NCBI GenBank assembly: GCA_039619475.1
Contig: CM077116.1
Location: 279,697,258-279,761,257 of the forward strand
Origin: Icerya purchasi
Taxonomy: Eukaryota; Arthropoda; Insecta; Hemiptera; Monophlebidae
Direction: 5' to 3'
Length of the DNA: 64,000 bases
Position numbers and translations under genes: made by a program. Positions within the stretch are counted from its first letter, which is position 1. Each line of letters opens with the position of its first letter. Below the pieces are notes generated by a model, which saw nothing but the letters and a program-made list of their open reading frames with translations, had not been told where the DNA came from and searched no databases. This document shows, piece after piece, positions 46,974 to 59,520 of the stretch.

Positions 46974-49079
46974 GCATATAAAGAGATATTTGTGACTATA
47001 CACATGCATAAATGCAAAAATATTACTAGTAACGATTGAATTTTGATCATTTCACATATGCACGGTTGTAGGCAATAGATTCTTAGTAATAGAATAACGT
47101 TTTCCACCTACTATATACATATGTAGCTCCATTATCGGAGTTTGCTCTGAAAACGCCGGGTTCTTCGATATTGGGAATAATGTTCCGGTGCAACACCGTG
47201 GAAAACGTGTAGAAAGATTTAATAAGACTACAAAAAGATTCAAATTGATTTTTACGTCACAATAGATACCCGCACGTAATATGAAAAAATTTGAACAAGT
47301 ATTAAATATTAATCCACATACACACACACACAGACGCATAAAATATTCTATTACACATGTAAAATTCAAAAACCCCGACACTAGTTTCGAACACTTATGT
47401 TCATGATCGCTGTGTTTACTATAGAATTTCATAATGTTACAGCATATTTCGCGCGTGGATTAATGTTTACTATTTAATCAAATTAATAAATGTACACTAT
47501 ATGGTCTTTTAATATAATTAATGACGGCAATATGCTGAAGAACGACGATATCCACTGAAAAAATGATTCTTTCAATGTTCTAAAAATAAGCAGCATTCGT
47601 GAAAAATTAGAAGTGACATAAAGCGAAGATAAAATATCATTGGGCAAATGAGAGAAAATCATTGAATTCGCAAACTTTATTTTTTTGGATCGGTGATTTT
47701 TCTTTCTTTTTTTTTTTTTTTCTTTTTGAAAAAATAAGTTAAAATTTGAACTCTATTTGAAAACCAGATCAACACAACTCTACTCGATTATCGTCAAGAA
47801 ACCGGTACCAAAATAAAACGAATTAATGTAAAATATATTATTAGTTGTCAAAATTATTTCGGCGTTCAAATTATTTTCGGCAAAAATAAAAAAAAAAAAA
47901 AAAAAAAACCAAAAAAAACCAAAAAAAAGCAGGATGAGGGTGACACTAGTGAAGCGTCGAGTACGTTTCTAAGTGCTGTCCCCGCGTGACGACTAACAAT
48001 GTCACCTACCTTGTTTCTTTCACGCTGTTCCCCTCTGCAGGTAACGGTAGAAATGGAAATAAAAAAGTTTTCTATTAACGAAAAAAAGAGGGCACTGAAA
48101 AGTTTTTGCGAAAAACATAAGTCGCCTCGCGCATTTCCACAAGTCTTTTTCAACGTAATTCTCGTCGGTTTTTAAATGCCGATAGAGAGAAAGAATGGCA
48201 GAGAGAAGGAAAGAAAGAGAAAAACGGCATACAAGAAGGAAAAATAAAAAGAAAAAGGGAGCAGCAAGTTTATTTTTCGAAAGGGGAATAATTTGTATTA
48301 AAAAAATAAAAGTATACGAACGGTGTTCATTAAGCGTTTGTTTAAATTTACTTGCCGGCAATAAAGGTTCACGAGCGGTCTGTGTTAGGTGCAGCACTTT
48401 TCTAGGAAATATTTACATTTTTTCCCTATTAAAAATTCCTAAAGCTCTGTTCATTACACCGAATTATCTTTCCGGTTCTATTAATCGCGCGCTAAAATTT
48501 TTAAATTATTTTCTCTATCGTTACCGAAATTTTGCCCAAAAAATTATTCCATTCGAATTAACACTTTATTAAAAACTTAACATTTCGCGAATCAGCCTTC
48601 TCAACGAAACAACAAACAAAAAAAAAGCAACGAAAACTGACGAAAATAAAAAGAAACAAAAATCGGGGAAATTAAAAAAAAGGAAAATTAAAAAAAAAAA
48701 AAAACTATTTGCATAACGCTATATAAAATATAAGGAGCACTACATTTTTTTTTCGCTTTTCGCCCTTTTTTTCCGGATTTTCGAAGTAAAAAATCGCATT
48801 TTAATGCACTTTTGAAAATGCTGAAATTCAATAATCGCTAGACCGTTTATCCGGTCAATTTTTATTATGCCCAATGCACATGCGTTCTAGCGCTGTACCG
48901 TTCTTCCGATTTTTGATCGGATAATGTATCCAGTGACATCGTTCAGTTTCAGAGATAATGAGGAACATTTTTTCGAATGCTCTAAATACGTTTAGTAGTT
49001 CCGAAGATTGCTGATAAATCCTTTTTTTCATTTCTTTCTTTTTTTTTTTTTGGAACGGTTTGGCTTTACCTTTTTTTTC
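46974..49079. other. Unassigned DNA with long A/T runs
   Basis: No coding motif. Frames near 47.05-47.43 and 48.0-48.57 kb are low in information. A-rich and T-rich runs at 47.70, 47.89, 48.70 and 49.04 kb. Confidence 0.5.
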
Positions 49080-50620
49080 AGATTATGACTTCTTTCTATT
49101 TATCGAACAAATGAAACACCTCGGTACGGCAGCGATAATCTGGCTTCAACAAATGTTTAATGAATGCCCAACAAAAATGAATATCCCTAAGTAGCGGAGG
49201 AAATCCCACGTCATAACTGTTCAGAAGCCAGAGCAAAATTTCCGCCCAATATCGCTGCTTTGTTACTTCTATAAAATATTTGAACGTGTGATACTAAACC
49301 GTATGGCAGAGAAAATTGATCAGAAACTTATCCTCCAGCAAGCAGGTTTTAGGCCTGGAAAGTCAAGTACCGGCCAGATTCTACACTTGACGCAACACAT
49401 AGAGGACGGATTTCAAAAACGTAAAGTCACTGCGATCGTCTTTGTGGATCTCACTGCCGTCTTCGATACAATTCACCACCGCGCGCTCAAATACGAAGTA
49501 TATCGAGTCGCTAAAGATTTTAAGTTTATATAAATTGTCTCGATGCTACTGAAAGATCGGAGATTTTATGAGAAAATCGGACTTCCTCAAGGTGTGGCGT
49601 CTTGTCACCGATCTTATTTAATATAGTATATATACATATAAACGATCAGCCGATGTCTCATAATATTCGGCATTTTTTGTACGCGAATGACCTAGCTTTG
49701 GCGGCACAATGCGACACTTTTGAAGAAGTGGAAAAAACGCTAAATCATGGAATCGGTGAGCTTGATATGTATTTTAAGAAAAATCGACTAAAGCCAAACC
49801 CGATAAAAACAGTAACTTGTGCCTATCATCTGAAAAATCGTGAGGGGCAAAGCTGCAGCTGTAAATTAAATGAGAAGATAGCGACCTGAAGAGACAACCC
49901 AAAAAATCTGGACGTTATACTCGAAAGATCGCTTACTTTCAAACAGTACTGCGAAGCGGTTAAAATGAATACCATAGCCAGACATCAAACTAATACGTTC
50001 TAGCTAGGGAGCTATCGCAAACACCTTCAGAATTTCTTCCTTGGCGCTCTATTATTCTACCGGTGAATATCCTATGGGGGGAGGGGGGACGCTCAACACA
50101 CGCCAAAAAATCAATATGCCCCTAAACGAATCATGCAGGCTGATAACCGGATGTCTAACTCCTCTACCGAAACTTTACGAACTTAGCGGTATCGCCCCTC
50201 CAGAAATTAGAAGACGGGAGGTAGCTGCAAAAAATGAAAGGTTTAAAGCAGTCAACGACAACCGACATCCGCTATATGAATATAAAAGATTGGCTGATAC
50301 AAGACTGAAATCCAGGAATAGCTTACTACGAAAGGTTGAGGAGCTGACGGGTATTGCAGAAAAGGAAAGACTTCGTACATGGAATATAAAAGCAAACGGT
50401 AGACCAGAAGCACTGCCTAGCGAGAATCAATTAAGGTACAGTCTTTGGAAAACCACTCGGAGTGCACTGAGAAGTGGAACTGCGTGCACAAAATATAATC
50501 TTTTTAAGTGGGGAATATCCGATAGTGATCGATAGTGATCGATGTGAAGTTCAAGACTATAATCATCTATTTACATGTCTCCTTAGCGGCGAATATGAAC
50601 TTGGAAGCTTATATACAGTG
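49080..50620 (+). pseudogene. Non-LTR reverse transcriptase pseudogene
   Basis: Forward frames give FRPISLLCYFYKIFERVILN near 49,240, LQQAGFRPGKSSTGQILHLT near 49,337, AIVFVDLTAVFDTIHHRAL near 49,430 (catalytic Asp block, D kept), GLPQGV-like text near 49,580, LFNI near 49,610, FLYANDLALAAQ near 49,675 (YADD changed to YAND), LKPNPIKTVTCAYHLKNRE near 49,790, CRLITGCLTPLPKLYELSG near 50,140, IAPPEIRRREV near 50,190 and NLFKWGI near 50,500. Stops and shifts break it at 49,533, 49,889 and 50,535. The catalytic Asp-to-Asn change alone would inactivate it. The clade cannot be set from memory; it lacks RNase H. Confidence 0.75.
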
Positions 50621-52099
50621 TGACATTGATAAGCACTTAATAAAATTTATAAAATATTGGACGAATTATCGTACACAGTAGATACGCGACTAAATAAATG
50701 GCTTCTTTCTTACGTACCGATTTCAGGTATGCATATTTGGGACAGAAATTTGAATCTGAAACAAGACAAGTTAATCGAAGACGTAGGCCTTACCTTCACG
50801 TTTTTAAACTTGAACATCAATTTTTCAACTGATTTTTTTACTCGTTCCAGATTTTTTTTTTTTTTTTTTACTTTTTTATTTCGTATATTCAATGAAATAA
50901 TAATTATATTAAAATCATGATACTAGTATCGGATTTTAAATAATACACCGGTAAACTTTTCTGTATTTTGTTTGTATCTATATTGCCATCGAAATACGGT
51001 TTCTACCGCACGAAATAAACATTCGAATGTCGAAATATGGATGATTTTAGTAAAAACGTTATACCGATTGAAAATAACTTTATTTGTCCCGGGGGGGGGG
51101 GGGGGGGATTTCGACCTGGTATTACAGAACTATTATTCGTAGGGTCGCAATGATAAATTGGAACATAATGGAACGCGGAGATGGTAATTGTGGATAGGAT
51201 GAGCAACAAAGGACATTCTAGGAAAATACATAAAATGTTGGAGCGGCATCGTAAAGAAGCCGCACTGTTGTTAAATTTCACGAAAACCAACTGCGTTGCC
51301 AATATTACCCCCATGTCAATCGCTTCTTCAAAGATGGATCTGAGCTGATTGATGATGCACTCAGTATGTGTGGTGGCAATGCCATTATAGATCTGTTTTT
51401 TTTTGTTTTTTTTTTGAATATCCGTGTTCTGTGATTCTACGGCATTTTTACAAGAATTTTCCCGAAAATTATAGCGATGTCGCTGCGGAGGACTTCATCA
51501 ATGTTTGAAAAATCCGTGAATGATGAATTCTAACCATTTTAGTGTTTCTCGCTAGATCCGATGAAAGTACGTTACGCAAAATTCGTACCAAGCGTACTTT
51601 GTGGTGGATGAAATTTTTTTTTTTTTTTTGAGAAATAAAGTGGCCATTTTGGAACGCAGTGTTGAGAAGAATATTGCACTTCGCCCTTCGCTGTACGTTG
51701 ACCATGTCGCACGTGTTTTCCATATTTTACATATTCTCCCGCAGCATTTTTCACAGATGTACGACTAAACACAATTCACAAGACGTCGGCAGTGTATCAG
51801 TAAAATAGATAAAATTCAGAAAAGCTGTTTGAAACTTATAATAATAACTCGAGATCAATTATGTTTGAAAGGAAAACAATGAGATGTCTCCTAAGATGTA
51901 CTATTACTATTATAGATTACTTGAATTTAATAGCAATCAGGACTGTAGCCAGAAATTTATTTCTTGGGGGGGGGGGGGTGCACCCATGACTTCAGACAGG
52001 AATTCGTTTCGGGGGGAGGTGGGACATTCCGAACAATACGAAATACGTAACATTAAATGACATAATATTACATTTTTTATATTTTTTATTTAATTATTT
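50621..52099. other. Unassigned DNA with G17 and G13 runs
   Basis: Contains G17 at 51,091-51,107, G13 near 51,966-51,978 and T-runs at 50,850 and 51,614. A plus-strand reading near 51,290 (RCQYYPHVNRFFKDGSELI) looks protein-like, but I do not recognise it. Confidence 0.4.
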
Positions 52100-53575
52100 C
52101 TATAAATATAATTATAAGATACAAAATTGAGAAAGAGATTCAAAAAAAAAGAATGTCTACAAAATTTCCAATTTGAATACATACGGAAAAAATCTGCTGA
52201 ACAGCCCATTAGGATCTGTATGGACATAATTGAAATATACAGAAATAATGTTAATGAAAATCATAAATTAATTCTATTAATAAGCTTTGACATTAGTGAG
52301 GCGTTGGGAAGGATAAAATGGTCGTGAACTTTAAACTGTCTAAAAGAAAACAAAATTCAGTTGGGCCTAATCAACTTAATTAAAAGCTTTTTAAACAACA
52401 GAATAAAAAGATTTTACAGCAACGAACAGGTTATATACGAACGGAAACTCACAGCAGGTATGCCTAAAGGATCAGCCCTCTCTCCAATAATTTTCAGCAT
52501 AGCCATGGCACAGATACATAAAGCAGCAGGGGTCAAAAATAAAACATAATAAGCTATGCGGATGATCTTCTATTCAAAGCTGGGCTTCAAGCACATTATT
52601 AAAGAAACAGCAAATATCAATGATGAAATCAGGATTATTGTTCAATAACTGAAGAGATTAGGATTAAGTTTAAATCAGAAAATAATGCGCCTTTGATAAC
52701 TAGGAAAATAGTTAAATCTAAAATTAAGAAAGAAATAGAAGAAATCATAAGAATAGAAGGAGAAAAATTATTCTGCAAGAATGAAATGAAATACTTAGGA
52801 GTAGTAATTGACGAAAATCTTAATTTTAGTAGTCATATCGAGTATATTTTAGATAAAATTTTTAAAAAAAAACATTGCAAGATGATTGCTCTTTACAGAA
52901 ATACTTTTGGGCTCAAATTTAAGGAAAGAAGGATCCTATATTCAGCCTTATTCCGATCAATAGTGGAATATGCAAATGTTAATTACTACCCTAAATTAAA
53001 TAAAAAGAACAGAAACAAAATAAAATCAGAACAAAGGAAAATATTAATAAATGCTATATCTGCTTACAAAACAATTTCTTACTGTGCAACAAATGTTATC
53101 GCAGGCAGACCCATAGAACTGAAATTAGGGAAAGCAAACGAGAGAAAAGCATTAAAAATAAATAATCTTGACAAAAAAGAACTGAAAGAAGGAATCAATG
53201 AAATTTGAATTAAATACGCAGAATAATGGCAGGAACAATGTAATAATGATCAAGTAGGACGGCGAACGTACAAATTAATTCTCAGGATAGAAGAACGATT
53301 AAAAAATAAGGACTCGGTACTGAATTATTTCCTAATACAGTTCATAACCGGTCATGGAGATTTTCAGACGTACCTTAAAAGATTCAAAATAACAAACAAT
53401 GATAACTGCAAAGTACGTGAAATTAAAACAGATACGCCGGACCATACCGTGCTTAGAATGTTTAGCATTTAAGCAAGTACGAAGTAAATTCAAGACAAGC
53501 AATGCATTTGAAAACTGGTTCAAAGACGGAAACAATACTCGAAATACTATAACCACTATATTAATACAATAATGA
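52100..53575 (+). pseudogene. R1-clade-like reverse transcriptase pseudogene
   Basis: Forward frames give FQFEYIRKKSAEQPIRICMD near 52,157, LISFDISEALGRIKW near 52,280 (catalytic Asp block, altered AFD), IKSFLNNRIKRFYSN near 52,380, GMPKGSALSPIIF near 52,460, a broken SYADDL near 52,550, KYLGVVIDENLNFSSHIEYI near 52,790, EYANVNYYPKLNKKNRNKI near 52,965 and AISAYKTISYCATNVIAGRP near 53,055. A C-terminal zinc-knuckle-like tail (FITGHGDFQTYLKRFKI) follows near 53,340. Pattern and order match R1-type elements. At least three breaks make it dead; the endonuclease is absent. Confidence 0.7.
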
Positions 53576-54053
53576 AGCAAAAAAGTCTCCTCCTATCTTT
53601 GTGCGTAAACAGAATTAATAAATGAGAAAATGAGTTGAAACAGGAACGTTAAGAAGAGTACAGAAAAACAACCGATTGGTAAAACGCTCTCCTCTGTATT
53701 TTCTGTCATTTATAATAAAATGGAAAGGAAAAAATAAAATCCGAAACATTTCGGGAAGGGTTTCGACCCCCCTAAACACCTCTCTGCCTACGGCCATGAT
53801 AGCAATAATATAAGGTTACCATCCAGGCAAAGAAATCGAATAACAAGATTACAAAGCAATATATATATATTGCACTTATCCTAGAGGAGAGCAAATCTAT
53901 GAAATTTATGATGATTCGGTTTTGAATTAAATTAATCAGTACTATTTCTAATCATATTTTAAACGAAAAAAGAATTGGTGTGTAGAAAGAAGAAGTAGGG
54001 AAATGGCTGAAAGATTAAAAACCAAGCTACGTTCCGAATTTATGGATTGTAGC
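53576..54053. other. Unassigned DNA
   Basis: No coding motif. Near 53,760-53,800 a CGACCCCCCTAAAC...CTACGGCCATG block looks like an inverted-repeat end (see findings). Confidence 0.45.
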
Positions 54054-54965
54054 TTTTTTTTTTTTTTTTTTTAACCCCCCTTTGGACATATCAACAAAGG
54101 ATCTTCGCCCAGAAACGAAAGGAAGGAGAAGGATCAGTTAAATGTAGATTCGGTCAGCTATTGATAAGATAAAGGAACTGAGGATAGGAACAACTGAGAT
54201 CGACGGAAACGATAAGATATACGAGGCACAATAAGGAGTAGGGAGTTTGAGTGACAGCAGATTGGAATACAAAGAGGTACGTTCGTTCACGAGGGATGGA
54301 CATTCAAAGAGGATATGGTCAGGATCACAGACGGCTACGTCGTCAGGATGAAGAGGGCAATAAGGGGAAAGAGCGAGATGAAAACGAAAGCGTGAGGAAG
54401 GAAGAAGAGTATGATTCAGACGTAAACGGATAATAGGAACAATAACGGAGCGATGAAGCGAAGGAAAATCGTAAAACCAAGGCCGCGTGGGAAGATTAGG
54501 TTGGATGGAAAAATAAAAGGAAGAATGAATAGAAAAGGAGGAAACGTAAAAATCTGACCAAAATCTAACATGAAACTTTTTGCACAATGGGAGTAAATTC
54601 GAAACGGGAATTTTAGAGAAAAAAAAGCGGGAGGATACAGCAATCTGAGCCAAAGAATCAGCCATTTCGTTACCCTCTATCCCCATATGACTGGGGACCC
54701 AGAGCATTTCAATGCGGATAGCGTGAAGTGAGAAGAGAGTGTGAATGAGAGAGCGAATACGGAGGATGAAAAGGTCAGAGGAGTGAGAGGGGAAATGAGA
54801 GGAAATAGCTTTAAGAGCACACATGGAGTCGGAGATAATTAAAAATTTAGAAGAAGAACGATGTGAGGAAATATGGATTATGGCACGTAAAATGGCAGTA
54901 GTGTCGTTTTGCCAGTCCTGGCACAGTGGGCAGGCGGGGAGAGGGCAATAATGAGGGGTGACAGC
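54054..54965 (-). pseudogene. RNase-H-bearing non-LTR retrotransposon 3' end with poly-A tail
   Basis: A minus-strand frame of at least 228 codons (54,824 down to 54,138, open upstream to about 54,905) carries DTTAILRAIIHISSHR with SKFLIISDSMCALKAI (RNase H Asp), then IEMLWVPSHMGIEGNEMADS (final RNase H motif with Asp), then a C-terminal region with IIRLRLNHTLLPSSRF and a zinc-knuckle-like YCPLHPDDVAVCDPDHILFE. The catalytic start FTDGS and the whole reverse transcriptase are missing by 5' truncation. T18 at about 54,054-54,073 is the poly-A tail. It is the least damaged copy of this family here; C-terminal-only relatives lie at 20.4 and 37.4 kb. Confidence 0.8.
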
Positions 54966-54989
54966 TGCTTTCGGACGGTTAGCGCAGGC

Positions 54990-55925
54990 TGGAGGGGTTT
55001 GGGGGCGAATTGCAGCTGTTTATTCGGTGTTTTTATTGTTAATTAATATTTTAACGGAAATTTTGATCGTTTGAACGATCAAAATAGGGGATCGCATGTG
55101 CAGGTGGTAAATTGCAGCTGCTTGTCCGCTATTATTATTATTAAAATATTATTCTAACGGAAATTTTTTAATGTCCAAACGATCGTAAGAGGGCAGCGCA
55201 GGATATAGGGGGTTATGCATGCATGGCAGTAGTTTCTGTCAGTTAATACAGGCGTGCAGGGTGTAGGGGGCGAATTGCAGATGTTCGTTCGATGTTTTTA
55301 TTATTATTATTATTATTTTTATTTTTAATGGAAATTTTGAATGGTTCCAGCGATCGAATGAGGGCAGGCGGGTGTGCTGCTACGAGGGGTGAATTCCAGG
55401 CGTTCGTTCGATGTTTTTTTATTATTACTATTATTTTTAACCGATCAAAATAGGGCATCGCAGTTGCAGGTGGTAAATTGCAGCTGTTTATTCGATGTTT
55501 TTATTATTATTTTTATTTTTAACGGAAATTTTGAATGGTCCAGCAGTCGAAGAAACCACAATTATTCGATGTTTTTATTTATTTTACTTTAACAGAAATT
55601 TTTATAATTTCAGTGATCGAAAGAGGACAGTGCGGGGTGCAGGGACGAATTGCAGCTGTTTATTCGGTGTTTTTATTGTTAATTAATATTTTAACGGAAA
55701 TTTTGAATGGTCCAGCAGTCGAAGAAACCACATTTATTCGATGTTTTTATTTATTTTACTTTAACAGAAATTTTTATAATTTCAGTGATCGAAAGAGGAC
55801 AGTGCGGTGTGCAGGGACGAATTGCAGATGTTCGTTCGATGTTTTTATTATTATTTTTATTTTTAACGGAAATTTTGAATGGTCCAGCAGTCGAAGAAAC
55901 CACAATTATTCGATGTTTATTTTAA
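54990..55925. repeat. Tandem array, period about 172 bp
   Basis: AATGGTCCAGCAGTCGAAG starts at 55,534, 55,706 and 55,878, exactly 172 bp apart. Other words (CGAATTGCAGCTG, AACGGAAATTTTGA, CAGTGATCGAAAGAGGACAG) recur with matching or related spacing from about 55,000. Earlier units are more diverged. Open frames across it simply reflect the repeat and are not genes. Confidence 0.85.
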
Positions 55926-56440
55926 TGGAAAATTATTATTACAAAATCGAGTGAAATGTGACTGTTCGATATTTTATTATTGTTATTATTATTTTACTTA
56001 ATGGAAAATTTCCGATCATTTGAACGATCGAATGAGGGGTGCAGATGGTGAATTCTAGACATTCATTCGAAATTACCTACCGACCATCTAGCAGGTCATC
56101 ACGCATCATTGATAGAATCCTGTTAGCGATCGCATCGTGTTTACGCACTAAACATTTTTATTTTCAAACGGGTATTTTGAATGGTCCAGCAGTCGAAGAA
56201 ACCACAATTATTCGATGTTTATTTTAATGGAAAATTATTATTACAAAATCGAGTGAAATGTGACTGTTCGATATTTTATTATTGTTATTATTATTTTACT
56301 TAATGGAAAATTTCCGATCATTTGAACGATCGAATGAGGGGTGCAGATGGTGAATTCTAGACATTCATTCGAAATTACCTACCGACCATCCAGCAGGTCA
56401 TCACACATCATTTATAGAATCCTGATCGCTACACGTTCAC
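55878..56440. repeat. 302-bp direct duplication
   Basis: The segment from AATGGTCCAGCAGTCGAAG at 55,878 recurs from 56,180 almost unchanged, including TGTGACTGTTCGATATTTTA and GAAATTACCTACCGACCATC. The second copy is cut off at a (CA)n run near 56,440. It joins the 172-bp array, whose last unit is its first part. Confidence 0.85.
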
Positions 56441-57032
56441 ACACACACACACACACATACACACGCGCACACGTTTAATATTTTATTTCCAACGAATATT
56501 TTTAAATGCCATCCCCGAGGAGTGGCGACTTTAAATGGCGGACGATTGCATCAGCCAGATGCAAGATAGTTACAACGCTTGTTTGTTCATAGCCGAGTAG
56601 ACGATCCACATCTGAACATGCAATTAATTCCTTCTGTTCGATAATTCTATTAATGCATACACGCAACTTTTTTCGTTCGAACGATATTGCTATATACATT
56701 GTGATAGCAGGTGTTGAGGAGCATTTGAATAATATATCTGAGAAAGTCTATATTCCCGCGGTGTATAACGCCAATCACTATCGTAAAATTTTCTGTTATT
56801 TTCGAGTGTTACAAGAAAGGAATAGAATACTAACCGTGCACTACGCCACCACATTTAATTTATATTCAAACGTCATTCATGCTACATCGTTTTTCGAACT
56901 CTAAGCCTAAGTACAGAAATTTTAAAAATTACCCTAAGTATAATATTTAAAAGCCTGAATCTAACCTAAGCAGCATTCACAGCCCACACTTATAGACGAT
57001 CCTGCATACGTTTAAGTCGACAACGCGCCATT
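56441..57032. other. (CA)n and unassigned DNA
   Basis: (CA)n at 56,437-56,475, then 550 bp without a recognisable feature; AGCCTAAGT and TCTAACCTAAG words anticipate the satellite that follows. Confidence 0.5.
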
Positions 57033-58440
57033 AGTTTCCATATCATTCATAATATTATTTTCTACATCTAAGTATTATAGAATTAGCTTAAGTATTTTCA
57101 TATTTTTCTGTATTCTCCGATCCCTTTGCAAAAGTGCACCGTCCATTCCTACGCTTCTATTCAACATAACGTTAGCCTCCGCGAAAGCACACGCATCGTT
57201 CACTCGCACTACCGCGATTTTTTTTTTTTTTAATATTTCGAGAAGCCTAAGTCTAATTATTTCAAAGCCAGCAGCCTAAGTATATTTTTTACACTTCCAA
57301 ACATTTCTTCCGACCGTTCATAATATTTTTATTTTTCTCCGGTTCTAAAAATAAATCCTATAATGCCTTCAACGCTATGAATACGCACACATCTTCTACC
57401 GTCTGTTTAAATATCGTTCTTAATAATTTTTCGAGCCTAAATGTTATGGAAATAGCCGAAGTATATTTTTTTCATTTCTGACCATTTCTTCCGACCGTTC
57501 ATAATTTTGTATTTTTTTTCCAGTTCTAAAAATAAATCCTACAATATCTTCATCGCTATGAATGAACACCGCCCATTCCCACACACTCATCTGCTATCGT
57601 TAGTTCCCACATCGTTCATAATAATTTTTTCGGGTCTAGCTATTATGGAATTATCCTAATTATATTTTTTTTGCTTCCGATAATTCCTTCCGACGGTGTA
57701 TTATTTTTATTTTTCTCCGATTCTAAAAATAAATCCTATAATGTCTTCACTGATATGAAGGCTTACACATCCTCTGCAGTTAGTCTACATATCGTTCATA
57801 ATATCCTTTATTCAACTCTAAGTATTATGGAATTATTCCAATTATATTTTTCACGTTTCCGATCATTTTTCCCGACAGTACATTATTTTTATTTTTCTCA
57901 TAATCTAAAAATAAATCCTTCGATACCTTTACTGTATGAATGCGTACACATCCTCTGCAGTCAGTTTCCATATCGTTCATAATAGTTTTATTCAACTCCA
58001 AGTATTATGGAATTATTTCAATTATATTTTTTATGCTTCCGATCATTTCTCCCGACAGTACATTATTTTTATTTTTCTCATAATCTAAAAATAAATCATA
58101 CAATGTCTTGACTGTATGAATGCGTACACATCTTCTGCAGTTAGTTTCCATATCGTTCATAATAGTTTTTTTCAACTCCAAGTATTATGGAATTAACCTA
58201 AGTATATTTACTTCACTTACGTTCAATTCTTCCGTCCGTTAATAATTTTATATTTTTTTCTCCGATTCTAAAAATAAATTCATCGATGTCTTCACTGCTA
58301 TGAATGCGCACACATCTTCTGTCGTTAATTCTCATATCGTTCATAATAATTTTTTCATGTCTATGTATTATGGAATTACTCTAAAATGTTTTTTTTCTCC
58401 CTCCAAAGATTTTTTCCAAAGTAAGTATTCGTAAATTTAT
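57033..58440. repeat. Satellite array, period about 180 bp
   Basis: TTCTAAAAATAAAT (or AATCTAAAAATAAAT) occurs near 57,343, 57,523, 57,721, 57,903, 58,083 and 58,265, mostly 180-182 bp apart with one spacing near 198. Each unit also has CATATCGTTCATAATA, AAGTATTATGGAATTA and ATGAATGCGTACACATC. About seven units. Two adjacent units (57.8-58.2 kb) are nearly identical, and divergence rises towards both ends. Confidence 0.85.
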
Positions 58441-59520
58441 ATAGAGTAGAGTTTTATTTAGCACGATTTCACCCCCCCCCCCCTCTCCTTTCCACCCTAC
58501 ACAAATTGCAAATCTTTCATATTATTTTTCACGAGGACATCCACCCGAATGTGAATCCGCGCCACCCATTCCTGCACACACATATGCTACAGATGGTTTC
58601 CCAATCATTCATATTAATTTTTTTTCCCCAAGTCTATTAGTTTAAGAATATTTTATTTATTTCAAACTCCAAATATTTTTCAAGATCTTTTCATGTTATA
58701 TTTTATTTTCTGTTTAAGACCCCATCAATCCATCGACTATCGCAAAAGCATCCAGGCACTTCTCACGCACGTTCTCCATTATACATTATCAAAATGAATC
58801 GAAATTTATAGTCAATGAGCAAATGTAACCTTTAAATCTTCTCTAACTTTTGCAATCAATTTACTGATTATACATACTTTTTATATTTTTTTTCCACATA
58901 CTCCTCGATCGCAACATCCGTCTCAAAGCGCACAAGTCGTTCCCCCACATAAATACATTGTCACGACTACACTATACTATATCTGTGCATGTTATACATG
59001 TACACATCCTATTATGTATTTTCAAAATCGAACTGAGTCTCAATATTTTTCACTTTACACAGTTCTAAAAATTTCTTTTTCTCTCCTTTTACAACCCCCC
59101 CGGACTAAATTAACAACCGTTCATAATGTTATTTTTATTTGTTTTATTCTCAAATACTTATACACGCATTCACATCCGTTAGCACTATTTACCATATCAT
59201 TCATATTAATGCATTACAGATTTTTTAAGCTTCCAATCATTTTACCGTTCATAAGTTTTTATTTTATGCAAATCAGTCGTCGTGAATTCCCAACATCCGT
59301 TCTGCACTCATGTTTCTACGCCTTCGTCACTGTATCCGTCAGTTATTCCACTTTCATTTATTTTATTCATTTGTTATTTTTCCTATCAAAAAGCCTGAAT
59401 CTAACCTTGAATCTCTTTACCGTTCATCATTCTTTGTATGTAATACTTTTTTGAGCTTAGATACTGTAGAATTTAATTAATCGATATATTTTATTTTTCA
59501 ATCGACAAAATTTTTTAAAA
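58441..59520. repeat. Diverged satellite units
   Basis: Words of the 180-bp unit (CCATTCCTGCACACACAT, CAATCATTCATATTAATTTT, CCGTTCATAATGTTATTTTT) continue at rough spacing to about 59.5 kb, but units cannot be aligned base by base by eye. C11 near 58,471. Confidence 0.5.

Noticed and set aside
51230..51400. Protein-like text near 51,290 as a virus or transposase remnant
   Set aside because: I could not match it to any family and there is only one short segment.
55374..56227. Several overlapping 60-139-codon frames with repeated peptides
   Set aside because: They come from the 172-bp and 302-bp tandem repeats; the repeated peptide follows the DNA period and shows no domain.
55000..58440. CRISPR-like array
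   Set aside because: Units are 172-302 bp contiguous tandem repeats without short constant repeats and unique spacers, in a eukaryotic setting.
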